Origin: Clostridia bacterium
GTDB taxonomy: Bacteria > Bacillota > Clostridia > Lachnospirales > Lachnospiraceae
Assembly: GCA_026000755.1 (NCBI GenBank)
Contig: BNZC01000002.1
Span: 1-64,000, forward strand
Direction of reading: 5' to 3'
DNA length: 64,000 nucleotides
Shown here: positions 18,543 to 28,727 of the stretch, in pieces
How positions within the stretch are numbered: position 1 is the first letter of the stretch
Layout of the letters: every line of letters begins with the position of its first letter
Program-made: the position numbers and the translations under genes
The notes under the pieces: model-generated
Told to the model about the DNA's origin: nothing
The model's database searches: none
What the model saw: the letters and a program-made list of their open reading frames with translations, nothing else

Positions 18543-19295
18543 TTATTCTTTTGTCTGCTCAAAAGAAATATCCGTGGTATTTTCGCTCCAAGATTCCAAA
18601 TGTAAGGTACCACTTTTCCCCTCCAGTTTCGGTAAAATGTAGGACAGACGCTGGATTTTTTCGGTTAATTTATCACTCGTTCCAAGCAAAACCTTAATAT
18701 CGCCATACTCTAAGGAACAGGAAAAATCCGCCGCAAATACAATATTATCCGGAAGCATTTCGTATTTTTTTAACATCTGAGTCAACAGGAGGAGATTTTT
18801 CAGCACATTGGAACCCTTAATCGGCAGTTTTTCATACAGCACCACCTGATCCATGTCAAGCCCGGTTACTTGGGGCACACCGGCAATCACTTGGGAAGAG
18901 GTTTCTACCACAAAGCCCTCCTTGTCAAAATAGGCATTTTGTCCCAGATTTCTCAAATAGACATATCCTAACATGGCCTTTTCGGTAACTTTAATTTCCA
19001 AGCTGTGAGGACTTTTGATGGATACGGACACACTGTCTACAAAGGGCAGCTGTCCTGTTTTGCGAAAACGATACTTGAAGAACACATACAAGGTACTCCA
19101 AGAATACTCATCATCTAAGACAAAGCGTTCTATGGCTTCCGATTGATAAATCTCATTTCCCTTTACGGTAACGTTCTTTACCGTAAATACATAGAAGAAG
19201 GCAAGGAGGCTAAGACCTGCCGCAAGCAATAGGGAAAGGAGTACGATCAGTAGGATTTTCAGTTTTTTCTTCTTGCTGCGATGTTCTCTAAACAT
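18543..19295 (-). CDS. ftsQ: Cell division protein FtsQ/DivIB
   Basis: The 250-residue bitopic protein has a basic cytoplasmic tail (REHRSKKKKLK), one membrane helix (residues about 13-37) and an extracellular POTRA domain beginning FTVKNVTVKGN. A beta domain follows. FtsQ/DivIB links the divisome with FtsL and FtsB at the septum. It is the last gene of mraY-murD-ftsW-ftsQ, lying 49 bases after ftsW. GGAG 11 bases before ATG 19295 supports the start. Sequence conservation is low in this family, so the context carries part of the weight. Confidence 0.85.
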   Translation of the reverse strand: MFREHRSKKKKLKILLIVLLSLLLAAGLSLLAFFYVFTVKNVTVKGNEIYQSEAIERFVLDDEYSWSTLYVFFKYRFRKTGQLPFVDSVSVSIKSPHSLEIKVTEKAMLGYVYLRNLGQNAYFDKEGFVVETSSQVIAGVPQVTGLDMDQVVLYEKLPIKGSNVLKNLLLLTQMLKKYEMLPDNIVFAADFSCSLEYGDIKVLLGTSDKLTEKIQRLSYILPKLEGKSGTLHLESWSENTTDISFEQTKE

Positions 19296-19344
19296 TATGT
19301 ATTACACTCCGGTTGCTGTAATTTTCTCTGGACATTAGAACTCT

Positions 19345-20439
19345 CTACTCCTCCGTTAAATTAATCCCTCTTGACACGCTTAAGGCGATCCCCATTTCCG
19401 CTAAGAGAAACAGAACTGATGTTCCTCCATAGCTGATAAAGGGCAAGGAAATCCCTGTATTCGGGATGGAGTTCGTCACAACGGCAATATTTAGGATGAC
19501 CTGTATGGAAATATGGGCTAGGATGCCGCTGACCAACAGAGCGCCATACAAATCTTGGGCATTGCTTGCGACCACCATAAACCGCCAAATCAACAGCACA
19601 AACAAGAGCATCACGCCGATTGCACCGAAAAGACCCAATTCCTCGCAAATAATCGAAAAAATCATATCATTTTGCGCTTCCGGCACGAAGCCCAGTTTCT
19701 GCATACTGGCTCCTAAGCCTTTGCCGAAGAGTCCGCCGGAGCCTATGGCATACAACCCCTGCAAGGTTTGAAATCCCTTGTCATAGTCCTCCGGGTGAAG
19801 CCAGATTTTAATGCGGGTTAAGCGATAGCTTGCCGTTACCAAAAAAGCCGCTCCCGCCCCTACGGCAAGCCCTCCGATGAGGATAAAATGCAAATACTTG
19901 GGGCTTGAAACAAAAATAAGGGCGATGGCAATGCCCAATATGATAATGGCACTGCTTAGGTTTTCTTTTGCCACAAGTGCAACGATTGGCAGAATGCTAA
20001 ACATAATCAGAATCATAGTTCGCAGTTTGCCCATATATTTGGGAATGCGGCTTATCACCATCGCCAGAAAAATCAAAACGGCAAGCTTGGCAAATTCCGC
20101 CGGCTGAAAGGACAAGGGACCAAGCTTTAACCAACGCTTTGAACCGTTAAACTCCGACCCGACAAACAACACCGCCACACATAAGCCTAAGGAAAACAGA
20201 TATGCCAAGAGCCAGAAGCGTTTCCAGACACGATAGTCAATCGCCGCAAACAAAAATAAAACCCCTAAGCCCAAGGCCGTGGCAAATAACTGTTTTTTCA
20301 AATAAAATGCCCCATCCTTAAATTTCAGTTGCCCATCAAAGCTACTGGTGCTGTAAAGCATGACCAGTCCAAAGCAGACCAGAAATATGACAATAAACAG
20401 AAGACTGTAATCAAAATAGCGGTTTCGTTTTTCACGCAT
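19345..20439 (-). CDS. ftsW: SEDS peptidoglycan polymerase FtsW/SpoVE
   Basis: This 364-residue protein has about ten membrane segments and the SEDS marks LYSTSSF, KRWLKLGPLSFQPAEFAKLA, AQNDMIFSIICEELGLFGA and NTGISLPFISYGGTS. SEDS proteins polymerise glycan strands from lipid II together with a class B PBP. Its position between murD and ftsQ argues for a division role (FtsW or SpoVE) rather than RodA. It starts two bases after the murD stop, so the two are translationally coupled. Confidence 0.92.
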   Translation of the reverse strand: MREKRNRYFDYSLLFIVIFLVCFGLVMLYSTSSFDGQLKFKDGAFYLKKQLFATALGLGVLFLFAAIDYRVWKRFWLLAYLFSLGLCVAVLFVGSEFNGSKRWLKLGPLSFQPAEFAKLAVLIFLAMVISRIPKYMGKLRTMILIMFSILPIVALVAKENLSSAIIILGIAIALIFVSSPKYLHFILIGGLAVGAGAAFLVTASYRLTRIKIWLHPEDYDKGFQTLQGLYAIGSGGLFGKGLGASMQKLGFVPEAQNDMIFSIICEELGLFGAIGVMLLFVLLIWRFMVVASNAQDLYGALLVSGILAHISIQVILNIAVVTNSIPNTGISLPFISYGGTSVLFLLAEMGIALSVSRGINLTEE

Positions 20440-20440
20440 T

Positions 20441-21931
20441 CTAAAACTCCCTTACCAATTCCTTAAAACAATCGCCTCGCTCCTCATAATTAGCAAACAT
20501 ACCCCAACTTGCACAGGCGGGAGATAGGAGTACCGCTTCCCCCTCTTTTGCTTTCTCTTTGCACAGGCGTACCGCATCTTCCATACTGCCTGCAAAATGA
20601 ATCTTATCTTCCGAAAAACCATTTTGCTTGGCGGTTTCTGCAATCTTCTCTTTCGTGGATCCCAGTAAAATCAGCTCTTTTACGGTTTCCCCAAATGCCT
20701 TGACCCAATCGGTAAAGTCCGCCGCCTTATCATACCCCCCCCCTATTAACAGGGTTGGGCGATTCATGGCTCGTATGGCGCAAATGGCAGCCTCAGGATT
20801 GGTTCCCTTGGAATCGTTATAGTAGCGAACACCCTCATACTCTCCCACATACTCAATACGATGTGCCACGCCTCGAAATGCCAACAAGGCTCTCCGGATG
20901 GCAGGGCGGGGAATGCCAAGGGCGATGGCGATGGCAACTGCCGCCATGACATTTTCATAGTTGTGTGTACCTAATAGGAGGAGTTCTTCTGTGCGGCAGA
21001 TGCTGATTGGTTCGGTTTTATTTGAAGCAGTTCCATTGGAAAGAAAAGATTCCGTTCCACTTGAGTGATGATTCGGCTGTTCGCCAAAAGCTTCGGCAAG
21101 CTTTCGGGCTTCTCCATTTGCAAGCAGGATTTCATTTCCACTTAAATAAATCCCCCGGGAAAGCTCTCTCTTACTTGAAAAGAAGAACACCTTAGGCTTG
21201 ATTTCCTCTGCAAATTTTCGCAACTGCCCATCTTCATAGTTTAAGACACAAACATCATCTTTGGTCTGATTCTTTACAACTGCCTCTTTTGTCAAGGTAT
21301 AGGCTTCCATGGTATGATGGCGATCCAGATGATCCGGCGTAATATTTAAGATGGCACTCACTTTCGGGTGAAAGCTTATGGTGGTTTCTAACTGAAAACT
21401 GCTAAGCTCCAAAGCAACCCCCGTATCTTGTGTGATGGAACTTGCCGCCTTGGTGTAAGGATTTCCAATATTGCCCACCACCCGAACATCCTCATAAGCC
21501 TGCGCCATGATCTCCCCCAAGAGGGCTGTGGTTGTGGTCTTACCGTTGGTTCCCGTAATGGCGGCAATCACTCCCTGCCCTTTGGAAAGGACGTATGCCA
21601 GTTCAATTTCTCCCCAAATCACGACACCCTGTTCTTGTAACTGCCTCGCCACAGGCGAATCTAAGGGAACACCGGGGCTTAACACGGCAATATCGGTTCG
21701 AACGATGGAATCGAAAGGCAGTTCTCCTAAGAAAATCGGTGCCTCCAAAAGAAAGGGATACTGCAAGCGAAGTTCCCCTTCTGTTTGATTCGGCTTTCCC
21801 TCGAAAATGGAAAATTGCATTCCAAACTGCTCCAACAATTCCGCCGCAGAAAGCCCGCTTTTGCCTGCGCCGATAATAAGGAAATGTTTTTCTTTTAGTT
21901 GTTCTATGTTGGATTCTAACTCTGATACCAT
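20441..21931 (-). CDS. murD: UDP-MurNAc-L-alanine:D-glutamate ligase
   Basis: The 496-residue Mur ligase adds D-glutamate to UDP-MurNAc-Ala in the cytoplasm. It has the N-terminal Rossmann site (LIIGAGKSGLSAAELL), the ATP loop ITGTNGKTTTTALLGE, NITPDHLDRH, HRIEYV and YNDSKGTNPEA. It is somewhat longer than usual because of an insertion near residues 280-310 (NHHSSGTESFLSNGTASNK) of low complexity. A C9 tract at 20735 encodes IGGGYD. It is in the dcw cluster, 73 bases after mraY. Confidence 0.95.
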   Translation of the reverse strand: MVSELESNIEQLKEKHFLIIGAGKSGLSAAELLEQFGMQFSIFEGKPNQTEGELRLQYPFLLEAPIFLGELPFDSIVRTDIAVLSPGVPLDSPVARQLQEQGVVIWGEIELAYVLSKGQGVIAAITGTNGKTTTTALLGEIMAQAYEDVRVVGNIGNPYTKAASSITQDTGVALELSSFQLETTISFHPKVSAILNITPDHLDRHHTMEAYTLTKEAVVKNQTKDDVCVLNYEDGQLRKFAEEIKPKVFFFSSKRELSRGIYLSGNEILLANGEARKLAEAFGEQPNHHSSGTESFLSNGTASNKTEPISICRTEELLLLGTHNYENVMAAVAIAIALGIPRPAIRRALLAFRGVAHRIEYVGEYEGVRYYNDSKGTNPEAAICAIRAMNRPTLLIGGGYDKAADFTDWVKAFGETVKELILLGSTKEKIAETAKQNGFSEDKIHFAGSMEDAVRLCKEKAKEGEAVLLSPACASWGMFANYEERGDCFKELVREF

Positions 21932-22004
21932 GCTAACCCCTTAGCAGAGAATAACATCTGCTTTTTATTCTGTAACAGTATATTGACCTGCCTTACCGAA
22001 ATCC

Positions 22005-23042
22005 CTAACTCAGTCCCGCCAATGCCGCCAAACACAGCAATGCCGTCACAATGGAAAACACCGCCACAATCCGTGTTTCCGACCAATGCCATTCTTTGGA
22101 AAACAGGATTTTCTTTCCCTTGTTTTGCATTTCCTTTTTCATTTCCGGGAAACGAGCGTTTTTTTCAAAGTGATGGTGGATTGGTGTCATAAGAAAAATG
22201 CGCCCGCCCTTTGTCATCTTAAAATACACTACCTGTAGCATAACAGACAAAAGCTCCACCCAATAGACCAAGGCAACAATTAGGATAAACAGGGGCATTT
22301 GCATCATATAGGCTGCCGATGCCACAAACCCGCCTAAGGCCAAAGAGCCGGTATCTCCCATGAAAATACTGGCGGGATGGACATTGAACAGCAAAAATCC
22401 CAACAATGCCCCCACAACAGCACAAGTTATGGGTTCAATGCCACTCTTCGTTCCAATGGCTACCACGGTGAAAAATGTCGCAATCAACAAGGTGACACTA
22501 GAGGCTAGTCCGTCCAAACCATCTGTAAAATTCGCCCCGTTTACGGTGCCGATCATGGCTAAAAAAAGAACAGGCACCGCAAGCCAACCTAAATGCAGGT
22601 ACAAGCCGTGATCTACCCCCCCCGTAAAGGGAAGCAGTATATTTAAGGAAATCCCGGAGAATTTCACCATATAAACCAAAAAAATGCCCGTAATCAGAAT
22701 CTGCCCCAGCATCTTTTGCCACGCCAACAGTCCATCGGAGCGTTTTAAGACTACCTTTAAGTAATCGTCCAAAAAACCAATAATTCCAAAACCTATGGTC
22801 ACAAATAAAATCGGCAGAATCTTGGGGTCACTTTTTACATAAAAAATAGATGTTATGATGATTCCCGCCAAAATCATAAGACCGCCCATGGTAGGCGTTC
22901 CCGCTTTCTGCAAATGGGATTTTAATTCCTCCCGCTCGGTCTGCCCCACTTTCAAACGGCGCAGAGCCGGAATTAAGATAGGCCCAAGGAGTGCCGTAAT
23001 TAAAAAGGAGGCCGCTACGGGAATTAGGATTTTTTCTGACAT
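22005..23042 (-). CDS. mraY: Phospho-N-acetylmuramoyl-pentapeptide transferase
   Basis: The 345-residue protein with ten membrane segments makes lipid I from UDP-MurNAc-pentapeptide and undecaprenyl phosphate. Visible marks are GTPTMGGL, GFLDDYLKV, NFTDGLDGLA, GDTGSLALGG and the PIHHHFEK motif. GGAGG precedes ATG 23042. It heads the group mraY-murD-ftsW-ftsQ; murF and murG are not here. The C8 tract at 22616 encodes FTGGVD. Confidence 0.95.
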   Translation of the reverse strand: MSEKILIPVAASFLITALLGPILIPALRRLKVGQTEREELKSHLQKAGTPTMGGLMILAGIIITSIFYVKSDPKILPILFVTIGFGIIGFLDDYLKVVLKRSDGLLAWQKMLGQILITGIFLVYMVKFSGISLNILLPFTGGVDHGLYLHLGWLAVPVLFLAMIGTVNGANFTDGLDGLASSVTLLIATFFTVVAIGTKSGIEPITCAVVGALLGFLLFNVHPASIFMGDTGSLALGGFVASAAYMMQMPLFILIVALVYWVELLSVMLQVVYFKMTKGGRIFLMTPIHHHFEKNARFPEMKKEMQNKGKKILFSKEWHWSETRIVAVFSIVTALLCLAALAGLS

Positions 23043-23104
23043 GGTTTATCCTCCGAATAAAAATAGGTTATTCCTCTACTTAGTGTATTTCTTAGCAGAA
23101 CACA

Positions 23105-23941
23105 TTAGACCTGCACAATCTTCTCTTGCAAAATCTCAATCTTGCGTTCCTTATAGAGCTTCCCTACTCCTCGCTTAAACGCCGCCTTACTCAACTTCGT
23201 TTCTTCAAAAATTCGTTCCGGTGAGGCTTTATCATTAAAATCAAATACCCCCCCCCGTTCTTCCAAAAGGGCAAGTATCTTTTCCACATCTGTTTCCATT
23301 TGCAAATAGGCCTTCTCCCGCATACTAAGTTCCAGTTTGCCGTCCGGCCGTACATTGGTCACTCGGGCGGAAATAACCGTTCCGATCCGAAGCCCTGTGG
23401 TATCCTCATGCTTCGGCAACCTAGCGGAATAGGTATCGTCCACCGCCACAAAGCTGCCAAAATTATCGCTGTGTTCATAGAAACGTCCATTCACCTGATC
23501 GCCTGTCTGATAGGGGGAATCAAGGGAAAGCACTGCATACAATTCCTTCATACTGGCACATAGCCTACTGCTTTTATCGATATACAGGCGAACTAAAACA
23601 CAATCCCCCTCCCGTACCTTAACAAGCTGCTCCTTATACGGCAAAAACAGATCCTTCTCCAGACCCCAGTCCAAAAAAGCACCTATTTCCTGTACAGCAC
23701 AAACGTTAAGTGCCGCAGTCTGCCCCATTACAAGCTTCGGCGTTGCCGTTGTCGCAATCAGCCTATCCTTGGAGTCCTTGTAAATGAACACGGAGATCGT
23801 ATCCCCCACATCTGCACCCTGTGGCACCTGCTTTTTCGGCAAGAGTACCTTGTTCTCGTCAGATTCGTTCTCCGCTAAATACACGCCGAAGTCGACGACC
23901 TTTGCAATGTTAAGGGTCTGGATTTTCCCTAATTGTATCAT
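23105..23941 (-). CDS. S1 RNA-binding domain protein, CvfB-like
   Basis: The 278-residue protein has repeated S1-like OB domains: residues 1-60 (NIAKVVDFGVYLAEN), about 70-130 (EIGAFLDWGLEKDLFLPYKEQ) and about 150-215 (FGSFVAVDDTYSARLP). A C-terminal winged-helix tail follows (ERIFEETKLSKAAFKRGVGK). This is the CvfB/YitL layout, RNA-binding regulators linked to virulence gene expression in staphylococci. ATG overlaps the upstream thioesterase stop by 4 bases, so the two are coupled. The C9 tract at 23248 encodes ERGGVF. Confidence 0.8.
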   Translation of the reverse strand: MIQLGKIQTLNIAKVVDFGVYLAENESDENKVLLPKKQVPQGADVGDTISVFIYKDSKDRLIATTATPKLVMGQTAALNVCAVQEIGAFLDWGLEKDLFLPYKEQLVKVREGDCVLVRLYIDKSSRLCASMKELYAVLSLDSPYQTGDQVNGRFYEHSDNFGSFVAVDDTYSARLPKHEDTTGLRIGTVISARVTNVRPDGKLELSMREKAYLQMETDVEKILALLEERGGVFDFNDKASPERIFEETKLSKAAFKRGVGKLYKERKIEILQEKIVQV

Positions 23942-24687
23942 GGTTGCTCCTTGAATTCAATTACCGAATAGGGCTTTCCTTCTTGATCGCCTAAAACCAC
24001 CAACACGGTTCGGCTCTTTTTCCCTGCCTCATTTCCCTCGGTAATCTCTTCGGAATAGGTGGCAACGGCGGGATAAATGCTATCTCCGTAAACAGCGGAT
24101 TGCTTATATTCTACCCGAATGTTGTCAATGCGAAATCCTTCGGGCAAGAACTCTTGCGCCACCCGAATATACTGCCCATTATTCATGTGCTGATTCATAT
24201 CCAACTGATATTTCTGCACCGCAAATGCCTCTTGCTGCACAAGTTCCTTGGGAATGATGATTTTTCTGGATTCACCCTCCGCCATAACAGGCTCTTCCAT
24301 GCGGTAAGCGGTCTGAAATTCAGGCAATATCCGCTTGGGCTTTCCTGTCTTTAGATCAATCTGTGCCCAGATGGAAGTGGCATAGGCCATGCGCTGCCCA
24401 TTCTCATCCGTAATCATAAAACTACGGTCGCCGTAAAAACTGCGAAAAGCATGGGGCCACGTATGAACGGTAATCTTTTGGCTATATAAGGGATAGCGTT
24501 CCACCGTAACCTGCCAAGAAATGACAACCCATGCAATCTCTTTTGCCAAAATAAAGTCCTTGCCCACTCCTAGGTCGTCCGCCTGAAAGCTCCCCACATC
24601 CTGAAAATATTCCAAAATGGAATTGATGGTCATTTTTCCTTTTTGGTCTGCCTCGCTGTAGCGTACCCTGCTTTCAAAACCATACAT
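23938..24687 (-). CDS. Acyl-ACP thioesterase
   Basis: The 249-residue double hot-dog protein starts YGFESRVRYSEADQKGKMTI and has the catalytic-type block LDMNQHMNNGQYIRVAQEF near residue 175. Such enzymes release fatty acids from acyl carrier protein. ATG 24687 was chosen because AGGAGGGG lies about 7 bases upstream; GTG 24693 falls inside that site. It is coupled to the S1 protein downstream. Confidence 0.8.
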   Translation of the reverse strand: MYGFESRVRYSEADQKGKMTINSILEYFQDVGSFQADDLGVGKDFILAKEIAWVVISWQVTVERYPLYSQKITVHTWPHAFRSFYGDRSFMITDENGQRMAYATSIWAQIDLKTGKPKRILPEFQTAYRMEEPVMAEGESRKIIIPKELVQQEAFAVQKYQLDMNQHMNNGQYIRVAQEFLPEGFRIDNIRVEYKQSAVYGDSIYPAVATYSEEITEGNEAGKKSRTVLVVLGDQEGKPYSVIEFKEQP

Positions 24688-24776
24688 AAACACCCCTCCT
24701 ATCTTTCAATCAACGCCCCGAAAATCTACTTATCAACACACTCTGCTCCCACATCTTAATAGAAGTTTGGCATCAT

Positions 24777-25724
24777 TTATTTCTCTGAAACTACTGCATG
24801 AATCTGCTTATAAATGCTCTCCGCATCCAGTCCGTATTTTTTAATCAAATCAATCGCCGGCCCTGATTCCCCAAACACATCCTGGATTCCGATTTTTTTC
24901 ACCTTAAGGGGATGATGTTCGCATAACACATCACACACGGCACTGCCCAAGCCGCCGATTACGGAATGCTCTTCCACCGTCACAACACGTCCTGTCTTTT
25001 TTGCGGAGGCAATCACCAAGTCCTCGTCTATGGGCTTAATCGTATGAATATTGATAATCTCTGCGGAAATTCCATCCGCCTCCAACAGCTTTGCCGCATC
25101 AAGTGCCGCTGTCACACACAAGCCCGTGGCAAATACGGACACATCACTTCCCTCTTTTAACACAATGCCTTTCCCTATTTCAAAACGGTAGTCCTCCCGT
25201 TCATTGATTACAGGAACTGCCAAACGCCCAAAACGCAGGTAAACGGGACCTTTGTATTCATATGCCGCCACAACTGCCGCCCTGGCCTCCACATCATCGC
25301 TGGGGTTTAGGATAACCATGCCGGGAATGGTGCGCATAAGGGCGATGTCCTCATTGCATTGATGAGAAGCCCCATCCTCTCCCACGGAAATACCTGCATG
25401 GGTGGCTCCGATTTTCACATTTAACCTTGGGTAGCCAATGGAATTTCGCACCTGTTCATAGGCTCGTCCTGCGGCAAACATGGCAAAGGAACTCATAAAC
25501 ACCACCTTGCCTGTAGTGGCAATGCCTGCGGCAACCCCTGCCATATTGCTTTCTGCAATGCCGCAATCAATAAACCGTTCCGGATAGGCTTTCTTGAATT
25601 TCCCTGTACGGGTAGAATCCGCCAAATCCGCATCTAATACCACTAAATCCTTATATTTTGCCCCAAGCTCTACCAAGGTGGCTCCATAGCCTTCCCTGGT
25701 GGCAATTTTCTTTAATTCTGACAC
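24777..25724 (-). CDS. Transketolase, C-terminal subunit
   Basis: The 315-residue protein carries the pyrimidine-binding and C-terminal transketolase domains (DADLADSTRT, ERFIDCGIAESNMAGVAAG, SSFAMFAAGRAYEQVRNSI, VTVEEHSVIGGLGSAV). With the N-terminal subunit it forms a split transketolase of the non-oxidative pentose phosphate route. Translation begins at GTG 25724, 13 bases inside the end of the partner gene, so equal synthesis is expected. Confidence 0.9.
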   Translation of the reverse strand: MSELKKIATREGYGATLVELGAKYKDLVVLDADLADSTRTGKFKKAYPERFIDCGIAESNMAGVAAGIATTGKVVFMSSFAMFAAGRAYEQVRNSIGYPRLNVKIGATHAGISVGEDGASHQCNEDIALMRTIPGMVILNPSDDVEARAAVVAAYEYKGPVYLRFGRLAVPVINEREDYRFEIGKGIVLKEGSDVSVFATGLCVTAALDAAKLLEADGISAEIINIHTIKPIDEDLVIASAKKTGRVVTVEEHSVIGGLGSAVCDVLCEHHPLKVKKIGIQDVFGESGPAIDLIKKYGLDAESIYKQIHAVVSEK

Positions 25725-26548
25725 AGTCTGTCACCTACCCTCTTTAATTCATCTTTCGCAGTCTTATATTGTTCCTCATCGGGAGCTACGCCGTGCCAAC
25801 CGGCCTGATGTTCCATGAAAGAAACCGCCTTGCCTTTTACGGTATCTGCAATAATCACGGTAGGTTTCCCTTTGAGGGTTTTTGCTTTCTGAAAAGCTTT
25901 TCGCAGTTCATCAAAATCATGTCCGTCCGCTTCCAAGGTATAAAAATGAAATGCCGCAAATTTATCACGGATGGGATACGGACTGCAAACCTCCATTATG
26001 TCACCATCAATCTGAAGTCCATTGTTGTCTACAATCAACACCAGATTGTCCAATTCACGATGTCCTGCCAACATGGCGGCTTCCCAAATCTGCCCTTCCT
26101 GCAATTCTCCGTCACCGCACAGGGCATAGACACGATAGTCGTCCCCATACATCTGGGCTGCAGCCGCCATGCCAACCGCTGCCGAAAATCCCTGTCCTAA
26201 GGAACCGGTACTCATATCAATCCCAATTGTATGGTTGATGTCCGGGTGTCCTTGTAAATGAGAACCAATTTGGCGCAGTGTGGACAAATCTTCCTTTGGG
26301 AAATACCCCCGCTCCGCTAAAGCGGCATAAAGTGCCGGCGCAGCGTGTCCCTTAGACAGCACAAAACGATCCCTTGCGGGATCCTGTGGGTTTTTCGGAT
26401 CAATGCTTAATTCTTCAAAATAAAGGTAGGTCAGTATATCTGCTGCCGATAAAGAGCCTCCCGGATGACCGGATTTTGCATGGAATATGGAGTTAAGAAT
26501 CCCATGGCGAATCTCATTGGCAGTTTGCTTTAATTGTAGATTTTCCAT
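25712..26548 (-). CDS. Transketolase, N-terminal subunit
   Basis: The 278-residue protein is the thiamine-diphosphate domain: SGHPGGSLSAADILTYL, SKGHAAPALYAAL, GSLGQGFSAAVGMA and the cofactor motif GDGELQEGQIWEA with LVDNNGLQIDG-like spacing. It works with the C-terminal subunit whose gene overlaps by 13 bases. The split arrangement is common in Clostridia. ATG 26548 was chosen by family alignment from memory; the open frame continues 24 bases upstream to a TTG inside the purine-rich site. Confidence 0.9.
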   Translation of the reverse strand: MENLQLKQTANEIRHGILNSIFHAKSGHPGGSLSAADILTYLYFEELSIDPKNPQDPARDRFVLSKGHAAPALYAALAERGYFPKEDLSTLRQIGSHLQGHPDINHTIGIDMSTGSLGQGFSAAVGMAAAAQMYGDDYRVYALCGDGELQEGQIWEAAMLAGHRELDNLVLIVDNNGLQIDGDIMEVCSPYPIRDKFAAFHFYTLEADGHDFDELRKAFQKAKTLKGKPTVIIADTVKGKAVSFMEHQAGWHGVAPDEEQYKTAKDELKRVGDRLCQN

Positions 26549-26670
26549 AATAGAGTAGTGGTTTCCTTTCAAAACAATAAGTTATTATAAGCGTTCTTTG
26601 CTTATTATACCTTTATACGGAACAGAAATCAACTGTTTTTTGAAATTCTAAAACTTTCATCCTAGAACTT

Positions 26671-26803
26671 GTTACTATTCACAGTTCCTGTGAATAGTAA
26701 CAATTATGCACACAAATCGCAAAAAAATGCGATTTGGCGCACGACTTAATCGGGTTTTTCTTCGAAAAACGCCTCTCGGAACGGTTCAACCATGAATAGT
26801 AAC
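26671..26803. mobile_element. GTTAC-end MITE with 8-bp target duplication
   Basis: The element starts GTTACTATTCAC and ends GAATAGTAAC. Its left end is itself a hairpin (GTTACTATTCACAG/CTGTGAATAGTAAC). The flanks are TAGAACTT at 26663-26670 and again at 26804-26811, a perfect 8-bp duplication. The interior shares long blocks with the copies at 50559 and 56474. It encodes nothing. Confidence 0.8.
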
Positions 26804-28611
26804 TAGAACTTAAACAATGCAATTTCTTTCTCCAACACTTCCATCCCGCTTGACAAGGTCCCCGACATTTTGCTTAAGGCGGTAATGGACTCATTTTGCA
26901 AGGTAACGTTGGCATTGATGGTCTGAATGCGTGCAAGGCTGTTCTCCAAGCTATGGGAAATATTTGAAAAAGCACTTGCCATGGTTTCCTTTTGCTCTGA
27001 CATCTCCTTGCTTCTTGTATTCAGGTGGTTGACACTACGTCTGATCTTTGTGATTTCGTTACGAATATCCTCAAAACCACTCGCTGTTACCTGCACCGAC
27101 TGCGCCTGATCCGACATCAAATGTTCCAGACCGCTCATGGTCTTTATCATGTTTGCCGAGTTATCGACCAGTTTCAGCAGCACCTCGTTAATCTCTGCTG
27201 TGGATTCTCTTGAAGATTCCGCAAGTTTTCTGATTTCTTCCGCAACTACAGCAAATCCCTTTCCTGCCTCTCCTGCTCTGGCCGCTTCAATGGAGGCGTT
27301 TAATGCCAACAAGTTCGTTTGGGTTGCAATGGCCGCAATTTTAGAACTTGCCATTTCAATTTTATGTATACTTTCCTCGGTTAGTTTCATGCTCAGGTTT
27401 ACATTCGTTAAAGACTCGCCTGACTGGGTGGAACTGTCCACAAGCTGACGGATTGTTGAAAATTCCGCTTCATTTACGGTATACAGCACATTTACACTTT
27501 CATGCAAAAGATCCACATGGCTAACCACCCGCTCTAAGGTCTCGTTCATTTCCATTAAATCAGACAGCCCCTCCCCACTTTCCGTCGCCATATGGGAAAG
27601 GTCATTGGTAATATCTTGGCAGTCTGTGGTGATGCCTTGGGAGCTATGCAGAATCTGTGTGCTGTCCCGGTCAAAAGAAACCGACATTTCCCTCATATCC
27701 ACGGTCGTTTTTTGAATCGAGAAAAACATCCGTTTCAGATTTGCAATCAGATAATGGATGGCCTGATTAATTCTCCCTGCTTCATTATTTCTGTGGTAAT
27801 CAAACTCCTTACTGAAATCGCCCTTGGAAATGCTGATGATGTATTTTTGAATCCTTGTGAGTATCTGCAAAAATAAAAAGGTCAACACAAAAGCTGCTGT
27901 TAATCCAACAACCAAAATCACGCCGCTAATGATTAAGAACTGTGAAACGATGGAGGCGAATCCCAGATGATCCATGTTTCGGTCAACATCAATATCTGCT
28001 CCTAAGACCGCAATAACATTTCCCGCATCATCCAGTATCGGCATATAGCACGAAACCAGGTTCTGTCCCCCTTCTTCTGCATCTTCTCCCTCATAGAAGT
28101 AAGCATCGGATACAAAGGGTTTCTTGTCCTTAAAAACCTCCTCAATTCCCTCATTGTCTTCTTTTACATCAAGCATCCCAATCGGAAAGAAATTAGGATC
28201 ATCTTGTGCTAAAGAACCATCCACAAGATATTGAACGTACTGCTCATCATAATCCTTCACCAGATACAAAAAGACAAAGGAACTGTTTTCATTGATATGG
28301 TAGAGTTCATCATGTAACTGCAGGTAATAAGGATCGTTCGCATCCATGGAAGCAGAAAGCGCAGTCATTTTTTCTTTGTTAATCAGCGAAAATACAACCT
28401 CCGTGGCACTATACGCATTATCTTTCACTGAAGTGTCAAATACTTGATTGATTCTTCTTAGACCCACTTCTATGCTGACACCAATCGCAATAATTAAGAG
28501 TGCCGAAATAAGGAGCAGGATTCTGGTTCTTATACTCATACCCCATGTTAGCTTAAATGATTTTGCTTGCTGATCTCCCCTTTGATCCTGAATTGGTACC
28601 TCTTTCGCCAT
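26803..28611 (-). CDS. Methyl-accepting chemotaxis protein
   Basis: The 602-residue receptor has a first membrane helix at residues about 31-50, an extracellular Cache-like sensor to about 225, a second helix to about 253 and a HAMP region. Its long coiled coil contains the signalling tip with [20 protein letters not shown] and [15 protein letters not shown]. It should pass ligand binding to CheA/CheW at the cell pole; the ligand is unknown. GGGGGAG precedes ATG 28611. The stop codon's last base is supplied by the inserted MITE. Confidence 0.92.
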   Translation of the reverse strand: MAKEVPIQDQRGDQQAKSFKLTWGMSIRTRILLLISALLIIAIGVSIEVGLRRINQVFDTSVKDNAYSATEVVFSLINKEKMTALSASMDANDPYYLQLHDELYHINENSSFVFLYLVKDYDEQYVQYLVDGSLAQDDPNFFPIGMLDVKEDNEGIEEVFKDKKPFVSDAYFYEGEDAEEGGQNLVSCYMPILDDAGNVIAVLGADIDVDRNMDHLGFASIVSQFLIISGVILVVGLTAAFVLTFLFLQILTRIQKYIISISKGDFSKEFDYHRNNEAGRINQAIHYLIANLKRMFFSIQKTTVDMREMSVSFDRDSTQILHSSQGITTDCQDITNDLSHMATESGEGLSDLMEMNETLERVVSHVDLLHESVNVLYTVNEAEFSTIRQLVDSSTQSGESLTNVNLSMKLTEESIHKIEMASSKIAAIATQTNLLALNASIEAARAGEAGKGFAVVAEEIRKLAESSRESTAEINEVLLKLVDNSANMIKTMSGLEHLMSDQAQSVQVTASGFEDIRNEITKIRRSVNHLNTRSKEMSEQKETMASAFSNISHSLENSLARIQTINANVTLQNESITALSKMSGTLSSGMEVLEKEIALFKF

Positions 28612-28727
28612 TAGAATCTCCCCCTTTTTTTATTTCCCCTTTTTTTCATTTAGCAATCGCTTTGCAATACACGAATTTTTTTGCGTGGTAATCTTACTCG
28701 TATCTATTGTTACTATCTATTCCGTCT

